Below, piece after piece: positions 30,944-38,214 of a stretch of DNA of 47,523 nucleotides. This stretch comes from a virus, in IMG/VR virus record IMGVR_UViG_3300036827_000033, positions 1 to 47,523 of that record; one strand, 5' to 3'. Numbering within the stretch: position 1 is the first letter of the stretch; each line of letters opens with the position of its first letter. The position numbers and the translations under genes were made by a program. The notes below the pieces were generated by a model. That model was given only the letters and a program-made list of their open reading frames with translations. It did no database searches and was not told where the DNA came from.

Positions 30944-31954
30944 ATGGCAAGCAAGAAGCAACATCACCTGTCCAACTCAGAAGTCATCCGAGAAATCCCA
31001 ATCGCTTGCTCGGACGAAACCGCCGCTGTCGAGTTCTTTGAGCACAAGCGCTGGGGCGGTACGCCCTGCTGCGTCCACTGCGCCAGCGTGAACGTCTACA
31101 AGATGGTCGATGCCAAGACCGGCGAGCGCAACAGGCGTTTCCTCTGGCGTTGCCGCGAGAAAGAATGCGGTAAGCAATATACGGTTCGGATCGGGACCGT
31201 CTATGAAGAAACGCGCCTGCCGCTACGCCACTGGGCTTATGCGTTCTGGCGCGCGTCCACGTCCAAGAAGGGCGTGAGCGCATTGGAAATCAAGCGCCAC
31301 TGCCAGATTGGATACCGCGCCGCGTTGTTCCTGATGAACCGCATTCGCTTCGCCATGGCCCCAGAGCCAACCGAATCGAACAAGCTCAAAGGCATCGTGG
31401 AGTGCGATGAAGTCTATCTTGGCGGGAAGCCCCGCCACCACACCGGCCCGCACAAGCGCGGGCTCGGCACGCTCAAGACGCCGGTGTTCGTCGCCGTTGA
31501 GCGCGGTGGGCAGATTCGCCGTCGAATCATGCCAAACGTCACGGCTCGTAATGTCAAAGCTGCGATTCGCGAGATGGTTCATACGAGTGCCGAAATCCAC
31601 ACGGATGAAAATCGCGTGTATCAGGGACTCGGAAACGAGTTCGCCGGTCACGCAACCGTCTGCCACAAGACTGGCGAATACGTTCGCGAGGGCGTTCACA
31701 ACAACACCGCCGAATCGAGCAACGCCCTAATCAAACGCGGACTCATGGGCATCTATCACAACGTCAGCAAGCAATATCTCCACCGCTACCTATGGCAGTG
31801 GGATTTCTGCTGGAACAGCCGCGACCTGAACGACGGCGAGCGAACGCTTGTGGCGATCCATGCGGCAGAGGGCAAGCGGTTGATGTATCGTGAGCCAACA
31901 GCCAAGCCGGTTCCGCCGCTTCCGGGCGAGCAGTTGCCACCATTTCCGCTATAA
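30944..31954 (+). CDS. IS1595-family transposase
   Basis: Predicted 336 residues. N-terminal zinc-ribbon region (C-C-V-H-C and later C-R-E-K-E-C-G, about residues 37-80), then the ISXO2-like catalytic domain with V-E-C-D-E-V-Y-L-G-G-K and I-H-T-D-E-N as acidic residues and H-N-N-T-A-E-S-S-N as the third. Length matches the family. It starts at 30944, right after its own -10 box. Confidence 0.9.
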   Translation: MASKKQHHLSNSEVIREIPIACSDETAAVEFFEHKRWGGTPCCVHCASVNVYKMVDAKTGERNRRFLWRCREKECGKQYTVRIGTVYEETRLPLRHWAYAFWRASTSKKGVSALEIKRHCQIGYRAALFLMNRIRFAMAPEPTESNKLKGIVECDEVYLGGKPRHHTGPHKRGLGTLKTPVFVAVERGGQIRRRIMPNVTARNVKAAIREMVHTSAEIHTDENRVYQGLGNEFAGHATVCHKTGEYVREGVHNNTAESSNALIKRGLMGIYHNVSKQYLHRYLWQWDFCWNSRDLNDGERTLVAIHAAEGKRLMYREPTAKPVPPLPGEQLPPFPL

Positions 31955-32000
31955 CTGGCCATTACTTGCATATTGATACGTCGATGGCTTCAATATTCGA

Positions 32001-33452
32001 ATGTCCGAAGGCGGCAATTTCGAACAGTTGCCGCTAGATTTTCCGAAAGCGGCCCCTCCTATGGCGATCACATCCGCAGAGATTTCGAAGGAACAGGCGG
32101 AACGGATTTCGAATACGCCGGAGGGGCAGTTTTCGGACGTGAAGGCTGTCGAGATTGCTCCTGCAAAGCTCACGAAGGCAATCTCCGCGCTGGCGAACTC
32201 CGATGGTGGAGATGTTTACATCGGGATTGATGAAATCGGCCCGGATAAGCGTCGCCAATGGCGCGGATTTGCAGACGAGGAGGCAGCAAACGGCCACATT
32301 CAAATATTCGAAAAGCTATTTCCGCTTGGCACGGACTTCCAGTATGAGTTCTTGGCGACCGACGCATTTCCCGGTTCGGTGCTTCACATCCAAGTTAACA
32401 AAACCCAAGGCATCGTGACCGCCTCAAACGGTATCGCCTATATCCGCAGGGGGGCGTCCAGTTTGCCCGCAGATAACCCCGAAATGCGGAAGCGGCTGGA
32501 ATACGCCAAGGGGGTTGTATCGTTTGAAGTCGAGTTGGTGAATGCTCCGATCAGCACGGTAACTGAATCGAAAACCGTCCAGGTATTCATTCGCGAGGTT
32601 GTTCCGACATCAACTCCGCAACTTTGGCTTCGAAAGCAACTGCTCACCCGCGAAGATCGGCCCACCGTTGGTGCCACTTTGCTTTTTTCCGATGAGCCGC
32701 AATCCACGCTTCCGAAGCATTGCGGCGTAAAGATTTACCGTTACAAGACCAAGGAGCAGACAGGCTTCCGTGAGGCACTAGCGTTTACGCCCAAGACCGT
32801 CGAAGGCTGCCTCTACCAACAGATTAAAGATGCCGTTCGAATCACGCGAGAGACGGCGGAGAGTATCCCAAGGCTCGGCGAACAGTCTCTTGAGCAGATC
32901 ACTTATCCCGCCGAAACACTTCACGAAATCATCACCAATGCAGTGATTCACCGCGATTACAGCATTAAGGACGACGTACACATTCGAGTTTTTGAGAATC
33001 GCATCGAAGTTCAGAGCCCCGGAAAGTTGCCCGCGCACGTTACTGTCGAGAACATTTTGGAAGAACGGTACGCAAGAAATGGCGCGATTGTAAGGATCTT
33101 GAACAAGTTTCCCGATCCGCCGAATCAAGATGTTGGCGAAGGGCTGAACACTGCATTTTCGGCAATGCACAAATTGGGACTCAAAGAGCCGACGATTACG
33201 CAGACGGAAAATGATGTTCTAGTAATCATCAAGCACGAGCCGCTGGCCAGCCCAGAAGAGGCCATCATGGACTACTTGGAGAATAACCAGCAAATCAACA
33301 ACAGCACGGCTCGCGAAATAACGCATGTTCGAGCTGACCATCAGATGAAAACGATATTCAAACGAATGGAGGCAAAGAACATGATCGAACAGATTCCGGG
33401 AACGATTACAAGAAACACGGCCTACCGAAAGAAGTCTCCTAGTAAGGACTAG
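32001..33452 (+). CDS. AlbA_2/Schlafen-like and HATPase_c passenger protein
   Basis: Predicted 483 residues. The N-terminal half (about 35-155) has the AlbA_2 pattern (A-L-A-N-S-D-G-G-D-V-Y-I-G-I-D, G-I-A-Y-I-R-R-G). The middle (about 300-400) is a GHKL ATPase-like stretch (I-I-T-N-A-V-I-H-R-D-Y-S, V-Q-S-P-G-K-L-P, D-V-G-E-G-L-N-T-A-F). The C-terminus is a winged helix (D-Y-L-E-N-N-Q-Q-I-N-N-S-T-A-R-E-I). Such proteins are annotated as transcriptional regulators or helicase-like; some relatives act in defence. Cargo of the element. A second ATG at 32061 is possible. Confidence 0.75.
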   Translation: MSEGGNFEQLPLDFPKAAPPMAITSAEISKEQAERISNTPEGQFSDVKAVEIAPAKLTKAISALANSDGGDVYIGIDEIGPDKRRQWRGFADEEAANGHIQIFEKLFPLGTDFQYEFLATDAFPGSVLHIQVNKTQGIVTASNGIAYIRRGASSLPADNPEMRKRLEYAKGVVSFEVELVNAPISTVTESKTVQVFIREVVPTSTPQLWLRKQLLTREDRPTVGATLLFSDEPQSTLPKHCGVKIYRYKTKEQTGFREALAFTPKTVEGCLYQQIKDAVRITRETAESIPRLGEQSLEQITYPAETLHEIITNAVIHRDYSIKDDVHIRVFENRIEVQSPGKLPAHVTVENILEERYARNGAIVRILNKFPDPPNQDVGEGLNTAFSAMHKLGLKEPTITQTENDVLVIIKHEPLASPEEAIMDYLENNQQINNSTAREITHVRADHQMKTIFKRMEAKNMIEQIPGTITRNTAYRKKSPSKD

Positions 33453-33464
33453 CCATTTAAGTGA

Positions 33465-33549
33465 TGCGGCGCACAGGATTTGAACCCGCACAACACATGG
33501 TGTTAAGAGCTTCCAAAGCCCTCGCGTCTACCAATTCCGCCACCGCCGC
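33465..33549 (-). tRNA. class II tRNA, anticodon UGG, inside the IS element
   Basis: Folded by eye: acceptor GCGGCGG/GCGCCGC (last pair G-G mismatch), three-pair D-stem with G18-G19, anticodon stem AGGGC/GCTCT, loop T-T-T-G-G-A-A (anticodon UGG, Pro CCA), a 16-base variable region with stem AACAC/GTGTT, T-stem and loop T-T-C-A-A-A-T, discriminator A73. No encoded CCA (TCA follows). Long variable arm and A73 are Leu-type features. The anticodon is not a Leu anticodon, so this is an odd tRNA: Leu body, Pro anticodon. Confidence 0.8.
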
Positions 33550-33550
33550 G

Positions 33551-33577
33551 AATGGGCCACTGGTGGCCCGGTATTCG
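33551..33577. repeat. palindrome upstream of the tRNA
   Basis: GGGCCAC/GTGGCCC inverted repeat, extended by GAAT/ATTC outside. Lies between tRNA and the basic-protein gene on the other strand. Could act as a terminator, operator or processing signal. Confidence 0.5.
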
Positions 33578-33641
33578 CGGGCTCGCTGTGGGGACGCGGT
33601 TTGTGGGCAAGATATAACTGTCTGACGCGGAGAATATTCCG

Positions 33642-33779
33642 ATGGCGAAAAGGAAACTAAAAGCCAAAGCCAAGCCCGGCCCAAAGCCCGACATCCTCAA
33701 GATCGAAGGCAACTGGGAGGATGCGGTAGCGAAGTCGTTCAAGAAGAAGAAGCCCGCGAAGGGTTGGCCGAAGAAGTAG
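33642..33779 (+). CDS. 45-aa Lys-rich basic protein
   Basis: ATG at 33642, TAG at 33777. Begins M-A-K-R-K-L-K-A-K-A-K-P and ends K-G-W-P-K-K, with I-E-G-N-W-E-D-A-V-A-K-S in the middle. I recall short proteins of this type from planctomycetes, with unknown function. Lys-rich, likely nucleic-acid-binding. Near the right end of the element. Confidence 0.65.
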   Translation: MAKRKLKAKAKPGPKPDILKIEGNWEDAVAKSFKKKKPAKGWPKK

Positions 33780-33848
33780 CCGCCGCGACACCGATCGCTC
33801 CTAAGTCATTGAGCATTATTTCGATATTGCGTAAGGGGCATACTTCCG

Positions 33849-33856
33849 TCTTTCCT
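33849..33856. repeat. target-site duplication, right copy (TCTTTCCT)
   Basis: Matches 30863-30870 exactly, next to the right inverted repeat end. Confidence 0.95.
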
Positions 33857-33857
33857 C

Positions 33858-34376
33858 CTACGCCGCGTTTTCCGCTCTCAAGATGAAGCAGGCGATATGC
33901 CGCCCGGTCCCCTTGCCTGCGCTTCCGTCCTCGGTCGCGAGCCATTTAACATCGCCGAGATTTCTCACCTCCGAATCGACCGCTTTCAAAAGCATCAGAA
34001 CCCACTTATCAATCGGGTAAACCATCACAATCGTTTTCCCTTTCTGGTGCTCTAGAAGCGCCTTGCGCACCCACGCCGTCATTCCCTTTTTACGTCCCTG
34101 ATGGATGATGGATCCGAACGGCGGATTGACGTAGTTGGAAGAACCCCATTCGCACGTCAGGCCATCGAAACCAGCGGGCAGCGGGAACGGACAGGGATCG
34201 AAAGTGAAGTGAAATTCGGCGTCGAGTTCCGCGTAAAGTTCCTGCGGAGTCAGCCAATAGTGTTTTCCGTCGTCTGCATTTCCGGCGTGAAATTTGTTCT
34301 TCGTCGGGTCTAGAAGTTCGCCGCGCCGATTGCGATTGGCACCGTCCCATAGATATTTCTGGCTAACGTCAATCAT
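33858..34376 (-). CDS. phage DNA N6-adenine methyltransferase (Dam-like), 172 aa
   Basis: H-Y-W-L-T-P-Q-E-L-Y-A-E-L-D, then F-D-P-C-P-F-P-L and N-Y-V-N-P-P-F-G-S-I, the catalytic N-P-P-F of Dam-type phage methylases. Ends V-Y-P-I-D-K-W and a C-terminal strand. Its stop lies one base from the target duplication of the element, so the insertion left the gene intact. Confidence 0.8.
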   Translation of the reverse strand: MIDVSQKYLWDGANRNRRGELLDPTKNKFHAGNADDGKHYWLTPQELYAELDAEFHFTFDPCPFPLPAGFDGLTCEWGSSNYVNPPFGSIIHQGRKKGMTAWVRKALLEHQKGKTIVMVYPIDKWVLMLLKAVDSEVRNLGDVKWLATEDGSAGKGTGRHIACFILRAENAA

Positions 34377-34380
34377 GTTT

Positions 34381-34605
34381 TCACGCCGCGTTTTCCGCGC
34401 ATCCGGCCAGGGGCGGGGCAGAATGAAGCCGCGACAACTTCGTCACCTTCGCGCCATCCAACGGCAGTTCCGCCGCAACCAGTGCAAGTTGCTGCTGAAT
34501 CGCGTTGATGATGTCCCACGGTTGCGCATCCGGTTTCCGCGCGTTGGCTGCCGCGGACGTGCATGAGTCTTGGATGATGGATAGCGCTTGTGCGTAGGTC
34601 ATCAT
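34381..34605 (-). CDS. hypothetical protein, 74 aa
   Basis: Helical small protein (A-Q-A-L-S-I-I-Q-D-S-C-T, then I-I-N-A-I-Q-Q-Q-L-A-L-V-A-A). The frame 34373-34615 that overlaps it is a shadow. Lies between helicase and methylase genes. Function unknown. Confidence 0.6.
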   Translation of the reverse strand: MMTYAQALSIIQDSCTSAAANARKPDAQPWDIINAIQQQLALVAAELPLDGAKVTKLSRLHSAPPLAGCAENAA

Positions 34606-34611
34606 AAGTTC

Positions 34612-35982
34612 TCACTGGAACGGGTCGTAACTAGGGTCGGACGCCACATATGATTCCCGCGTCTCAAGCTCGACAAGCGATTGCGTCTGCCCGTTCCATT
34701 GCACGTAACGCATCCCGCCAGTTCCTTCGCGCACCTTCGAGCCAATGATGCTTGTCATTCCGGTTGCGCGCCAATTCGGATCTTCCCGGTGATGCACGTC
34801 GTCACTGTCTGAGAAGAGAACCACGTCGGCATCGGCGTGATAGGCGCCGCTGTCGCGCAGGTCATCGGGTGAAGGCTTGCGGATCGCCGTGCCGCGTTTC
34901 TTGAGCTGTTTGACGGCGATGACGGGGATATTCAGACGCTTAGCGAGATGCTTCAATGTTCGCGACATGGCGTTGTGCCGCGTCGTCGCGCTGTCGTCAT
35001 TGTCCGAACGGCCCATGTCGATCAGGTCAACGTGGTCTACGATCGCCCATTCCCACGCTTGCTGAACGACACCAACCTCGATCGACGTCACCACCTGAAC
35101 GAGAGTCTGCGCGGTGTCGTGGATATAGAGCTTCTGCCCCGCCAGCGCCGCGATTCCATCCACGAGCTTGTCGGCCTGATTCCCGGTGATTCTTCCCTTG
35201 CGGATGTCTTTATTGTTTACGCCTGTCGTTGACGACAGGATATTGCGCGCGATTTTCTTTCGGCTTTCTTCGAGCGAGACGATCCCGCCGGGGTGTCCGT
35301 GCTTCGCGAAGTGCGCGGCGATTTGCTTGCAGAATGCCGATTTCCCGTGACTAGGCCAGCCCGCGATGATGACGTATTCGCCGCTCGCTAGGCCGCCACC
35401 CGTCCAATCGTTCAGGAAGCTGAACGGGAGCGATATCATCGGCACGCCATCGCCGGTCGCTTCTTCGTACACCTCGTGCAGGGCATCTTCGAGAACGACC
35501 GCGGCGGGAGTGCGGCCCGTAGCGTGCTGCGTGGCGAGTTCGCTGATGGCCCACTGATTGATTTCCGCCGATTCCGCATCCGGTGCCATAGCGCGTTTCA
35601 ATTGCTCGTACGACTGGCGGATAAGCCGTCGCAGCGCAGATTTTTCGGCGACGATTCTCGCGTAGTGGGCACCGTTCGCTGGCGATGGAACGGTCGATAA
35701 AATCACGGCCAGGTATTGAAATCCGCCGATACTTTCCAGCTCGCCAATCCTGACCAATTCCTCACGCAAAATCACCGCGTCGATCGGTTTTTCCAGCGCT
35801 CGCAACCCGGCTATGGCCCGAAAAATGATGATGTGGTCTTCGAGAAAGCAATCGTCTGCGGACGCGATTTGCAGCACGTCGCGCAGGATATCCTTATCGA
35901 GCATCATCGACGCCAGCATGCAGCGTTCGGCGTCGATGTTGCGCGGCGGAAGGCGGTCGAATTGCTCGGCGATGTCGTGCAT
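34612..35982 (-). CDS. DnaB-family replicative helicase
   Basis: Predicted 456 residues. N-terminal domain (about 10-110, I-D-A-E-R-C-M-L-A-S-M) then RecA-like core with Walker A A-G-W-P-S-H-G-K-S (207-215), a sensor-like block (I-V-D-H-V-D-L-I-D-M), and C-terminal Arg-finger region. Typical DnaB order. It unwinds DNA at the phage fork. One base separates its start from the stop of the replication gene at 35983. Confidence 0.85.
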   Translation of the reverse strand: MHDIAEQFDRLPPRNIDAERCMLASMMLDKDILRDVLQIASADDCFLEDHIIIFRAIAGLRALEKPIDAVILREELVRIGELESIGGFQYLAVILSTVPSPANGAHYARIVAEKSALRRLIRQSYEQLKRAMAPDAESAEINQWAISELATQHATGRTPAAVVLEDALHEVYEEATGDGVPMISLPFSFLNDWTGGGLASGEYVIIAGWPSHGKSAFCKQIAAHFAKHGHPGGIVSLEESRKKIARNILSSTTGVNNKDIRKGRITGNQADKLVDGIAALAGQKLYIHDTAQTLVQVVTSIEVGVVQQAWEWAIVDHVDLIDMGRSDNDDSATTRHNAMSRTLKHLAKRLNIPVIAVKQLKKRGTAIRKPSPDDLRDSGAYHADADVVLFSDSDDVHHREDPNWRATGMTSIIGSKVREGTGGMRYVQWNGQTQSLVELETRESYVASDPSYDPFQ

Positions 35983-36765
35983 TTACCCCCAATCCCTTTC
36001 GGGCGTTGGCGCCGTCCCTGCGAAGGGATCAACGAGGTCTTGAGCGTCGGTTTCCCACGGCGTCCGGTTGAGCCAGGTCATCGGGAACGGGATGTACTCG
36101 CCGCCTTCCTTCGTCCAGTCGTGGCAATTTTTGAACCGTTCCAGCGTCGAAACCACCGCGTCGGCGATCGGTTCAAGTTTTTCCCGTTTCCAGTGCGCGA
36201 CGCATTTCGAGCGGCCCTGCTTGCGAAAATGCTTGGGCCAAGCCTTCCAAAACCGAGAAAACCCAGCCGGGAGTACGGCCTCGCCCGGAACGGGCGCAGG
36301 TTTTATGGGTTCGGGTCGGTTGGGTTGGGTTGGGTTGGGTTGGGTTAGCGGGTCGAAAGTCTCACGGATTCCGGCCCGGATTCGGCCCGGATTCGGCCCG
36401 ATGTCGTTTGTTCCCTTCGATGGGAACCGGATATCGGGCTTCGTGTCTGAACGTAAGTCCTTGCGGCAATTGACGATCTCGATGTAATGCCGGCCGTCTG
36501 CTTCATAGATTTCTATGAGCCGGGCGTCTGCTAGTTCATCGATTCTCGTCTGTACCGCCTTCACATTGACCTGTCCCAACGCCATCCGCCTGGTGTAGAG
36601 TTTTCCCAGCACCATCGGAGCGTCACCGTAGTAGTGATTCGCATCGTCGGATTGAGCGATCAGACGGGTAAAGAGGGTTTCGGCACCCTCGCTGACCGCG
36701 TTGATCTTCTCGCTGTCGGGGTATGACTTGAGCAGCGGGTTGTATGGCTCTCGCTTATTCATCAT
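35983..36765 (-). CDS. replication initiator or helicase-loader-like protein
   Basis: Predicted 260 residues. The central part has N-P-T-Q-P-N and P-L-T-Q repeats made by GGGTT tandem repeats; the C-terminal half has F-W-K-A-W-P-K-H-F-R-K-Q-G-R-S-K and W-L-N-R-T-P-W-E, a pattern common in phage initiator or loader proteins located next to DnaB. Lambda O carries its origin iterons inside the gene; similar repeats occur here (36322-36399). Confidence 0.6.
   Translation of the reverse strand: MMNKREPYNPLLKSYPDSEKINAVSEGAETLFTRLIAQSDDANHYYGDAPMVLGKLYTRRMALGQVNVKAVQTRIDELADARLIEIYEADGRHYIEIVNCRKDLRSDTKPDIRFPSKGTNDIGPNPGRIRAGIRETFDPLTQPNPTQPNRPEPIKPAPVPGEAVLPAGFSRFWKAWPKHFRKQGRSKCVAHWKREKLEPIADAVVSTLERFKNCHDWTKEGGEYIPFPMTWLNRTPWETDAQDLVDPFAGTAPTPERDWG
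36322..36399. other. candidate origin: G-tracts and iteron-like repeats
   Basis: Five GGGTT repeats (36322-36346; a G-quadruplex-capable strand) followed by three copies of GGATTC(C)GGCCC at 36366-36377, 36378-36388 and 36389-36399. They lie inside the replication gene, as origin iterons do in lambda O. Alternatively they only encode Pro-rich sequence. Confidence 0.4.
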
Positions 36766-36958
36766 CCCTGACCAACCGCCGACAAGCCTGCGTCCCGCAG
36801 AGACGGGAGGGTGTGAAGCGCCTCGTCAGGGTTGACGGGACGCAGGCTTGCGGACGGTTCATTAAGGCGCTTCACGACAAGTTATTCGCTCGCCGTCATC
36901 GCCCATCCTCATTCGTTCATTTCCTCTGTCCCCGGCCCGCGCCGGTTCCCAAGCCGAT
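36766..36958. other. intergenic region with interlocked inverted repeats
   Basis: Arm pair 1: CAAGCCTGCGTCCCG (36783-36797) with its perfect reverse complement at 36836-36850 (15 bp). Arm pair 2: GTGAAGCGCCT (36813-36823) with AGGCGCTTCAC at 36865-36875 (11 bp). The left arm of pair 2 lies inside pair 1 and its right arm outside, a pseudoknot (H-type) topology. It precedes the replication gene. No ORF found in it. Confidence 0.7.
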
Positions 36959-37336
36959 TCAACGGACGCCGCTAAACCCTTCCTCGAACATGTCCGCAGA
37001 ATGGCGCATCCCTTCATTTCGCATCCACTCCACCGCCTCAGCCTTGAACTGGGCGCGATGCTCTTTCTCGGCGGCGCGGAGGGCGTCGGCGATCGCTATT
37101 TCGATCGAAACGATTCCCGAATCGTCGCGGTTCCATTCTCCCGCGATCTGCTGCGCTTTTGCATCCGCCCAGTCTTTCGTTTTCGCTGGCGGCGTCACCG
37201 CCGGCGAGTCCGGTGGTAGCAGCGCATCTATGGCATTGCGCAGTTGCCGCATTACGTCGTCTGCATCAATTCGCGATGGATGCAAACACTGATGCTCAAT
37301 TTCCTTCCTGACGTTCCTCAATTCATCCACGTTCAC
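36959..37336 (-). CDS. hypothetical protein, 125 aa
   Basis: GTG at 37336 has GGAG seven bases upstream and overlaps the previous stop (GTGA). Helical, acidic and Ala-rich, with no recognised motif (A-I-A-D-A-L-R-A-A-E-K-E-H-R). Lies just ahead of the structured region and the replication gene. Confidence 0.6.
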   Translation of the reverse strand: MNVDELRNVRKEIEHQCLHPSRIDADDVMRQLRNAIDALLPPDSPAVTPPAKTKDWADAKAQQIAGEWNRDDSGIVSIEIAIADALRAAEKEHRAQFKAEAVEWMRNEGMRHSADMFEEGFSGVR

Positions 37337-37527
37337 GTTTCGCTCCTTTCGAGTTGTGATTCGTCCAGCTTGTCCAATATCGCGAGCATCGCGCGCAACG
37401 GAGCAATATCCCACTTACTCGCCGCCTCGGCCTTCAGTGCCACAATCACCTTCCGCACGTTCTCCCGCTGCCGCTTCTCGGCTTCGCGGATCAGCGCGAC
37501 GACTTGTTGTTGGTCGGCGGGGGTCAC
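37333..37527 (-). CDS. hypothetical protein, 64 aa
   Basis: Helical charged protein (D-Q-Q-Q-V-V-A-L-I-R-E-A-E-K-R-Q). Overlaps the next start by four bases. Function unknown. Confidence 0.55.
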   Translation of the reverse strand: MTPADQQQVVALIREAEKRQRENVRKVIVALKAEAASKWDIAPLRAMLAILDKLDESQLERSET

Positions 37528-37727
37528 GGTTTAATCCCTGCCGCCGTAGCATTCGCCTGCGGCTCGAATTCAACGTCGAAGTTTTCGTCTACGCTGCATG
37601 CCGATGTGTCCTTAGACTTTTGCAAGACCGTAACCGTCACCGGTTCTATGAGCTGAGAGTTAAGATAAAACTCCACAGCCGATTTCATCGTTGCCATGTT
37701 CATCGTGATTTTGTTCTTGCCTTTCAC
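37524..37727 (-). CDS. hypothetical protein, 67 aa, GTG start
   Basis: Reading starts at GTG 37727, four bases after GGAGG, and overlaps the stop of the upstream gene (GTGA). Lys-rich N-terminus, then strand-rich sequence (P-V-T-V-T-V-L-Q). The longer frame is a shadow. Function unknown. Confidence 0.55.
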   Translation of the reverse strand: MKGKNKITMNMATMKSAVEFYLNSQLIEPVTVTVLQKSKDTSACSVDENFDVEFEPQANATAAGIKP

Positions 37728-38206
37728 TTTGCCTCCTTCCCCCGCGACTGCGCGGCGAGAGACGACCCGTCGAGCTTGAACTCCCATCCGCAGGGAGTCT
37801 CGCCGGGGAAATGCGCATAGTGCGTATCGTGCTGCTCGATCTGCAATCGCAAATAGTTGCGCTCCTCCACCATCCCCTTCACCTTCTCCACCAGCGTCGC
37901 GCCGGGGTGCGGGGCCATGATGATGTAAAGCTCGGTGAGTTCTGTGACTTTTGCGCGCAGGGCGTCGCGCTCGGAGAGAAGATCGGGGAGCGCGTTGCGG
38001 GCATCGGCTATAAACTTTGTGAGGTCTCTATCATTCTCATCGTCTCGCGTGTTCGCCATGAAGCAGGCCGTGAACAGTCGTAGTCCGGTTCGGTCGGGAT
38101 AGACCACCTGGTGCGCGCCGTCTGTACGATGGTCATAATCTGGAGCCCACCGCCTCGGCACTCTCATTTCCAGTTCCTTCAATTCCTCAATCTGTTTCTC
38201 GTCCAT
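37724..38206 (-). CDS. hypothetical protein, 160 aa
   Basis: Start near 38206 has AGGAGG a few bases upstream. Contents: R-V-P-R-R-W-A-P-D-Y-D-H, then a coiled-coil-like helix and H-F-P-G-E-T-P-C-G-W-E-F near the end. No family recognised. Confidence 0.6.
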   Translation of the reverse strand: MDEKQIEELKELEMRVPRRWAPDYDHRTDGAHQVVYPDRTGLRLFTACFMANTRDDENDRDLTKFIADARNALPDLLSERDALRAKVTELTELYIIMAPHPGATLVEKVKGMVEERNYLRLQIEQHDTHYAHFPGETPCGWEFKLDGSSLAAQSRGKEAK

Positions 38207-38214
38207 GATTCCTC

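Larger units (their letters stand above)
30871..33848 (+). mobile_element. IS1595-family insertion sequence with passenger genes
   Basis: A 2978-bp element bounded by 23-bp inverted repeats (30871-30893 and 33826-33848; 22 of 23 match, both starting CGGAAGTATGCCC) and an 8-bp target duplication. Contents: transposase, AlbA_2/HATPase protein, class II tRNA on the opposite strand, and a 45-residue basic protein. Passenger genes are known in the family. It inserted between a methylase stop and the next ribosome site. Confidence 0.95.

Noticed and set aside
33465-33549. Reading the tRNA as ordinary tRNA-Leu
   Set aside because: The anticodon loop does not contain a Leu anticodon in the expected position; UGG is the only consistent reading.
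36744-37292. 182-residue plus-strand ORF across the interlocked repeat region
   Set aside because: It runs antisense to the 125-residue gene, with poor composition and no ribosome site.
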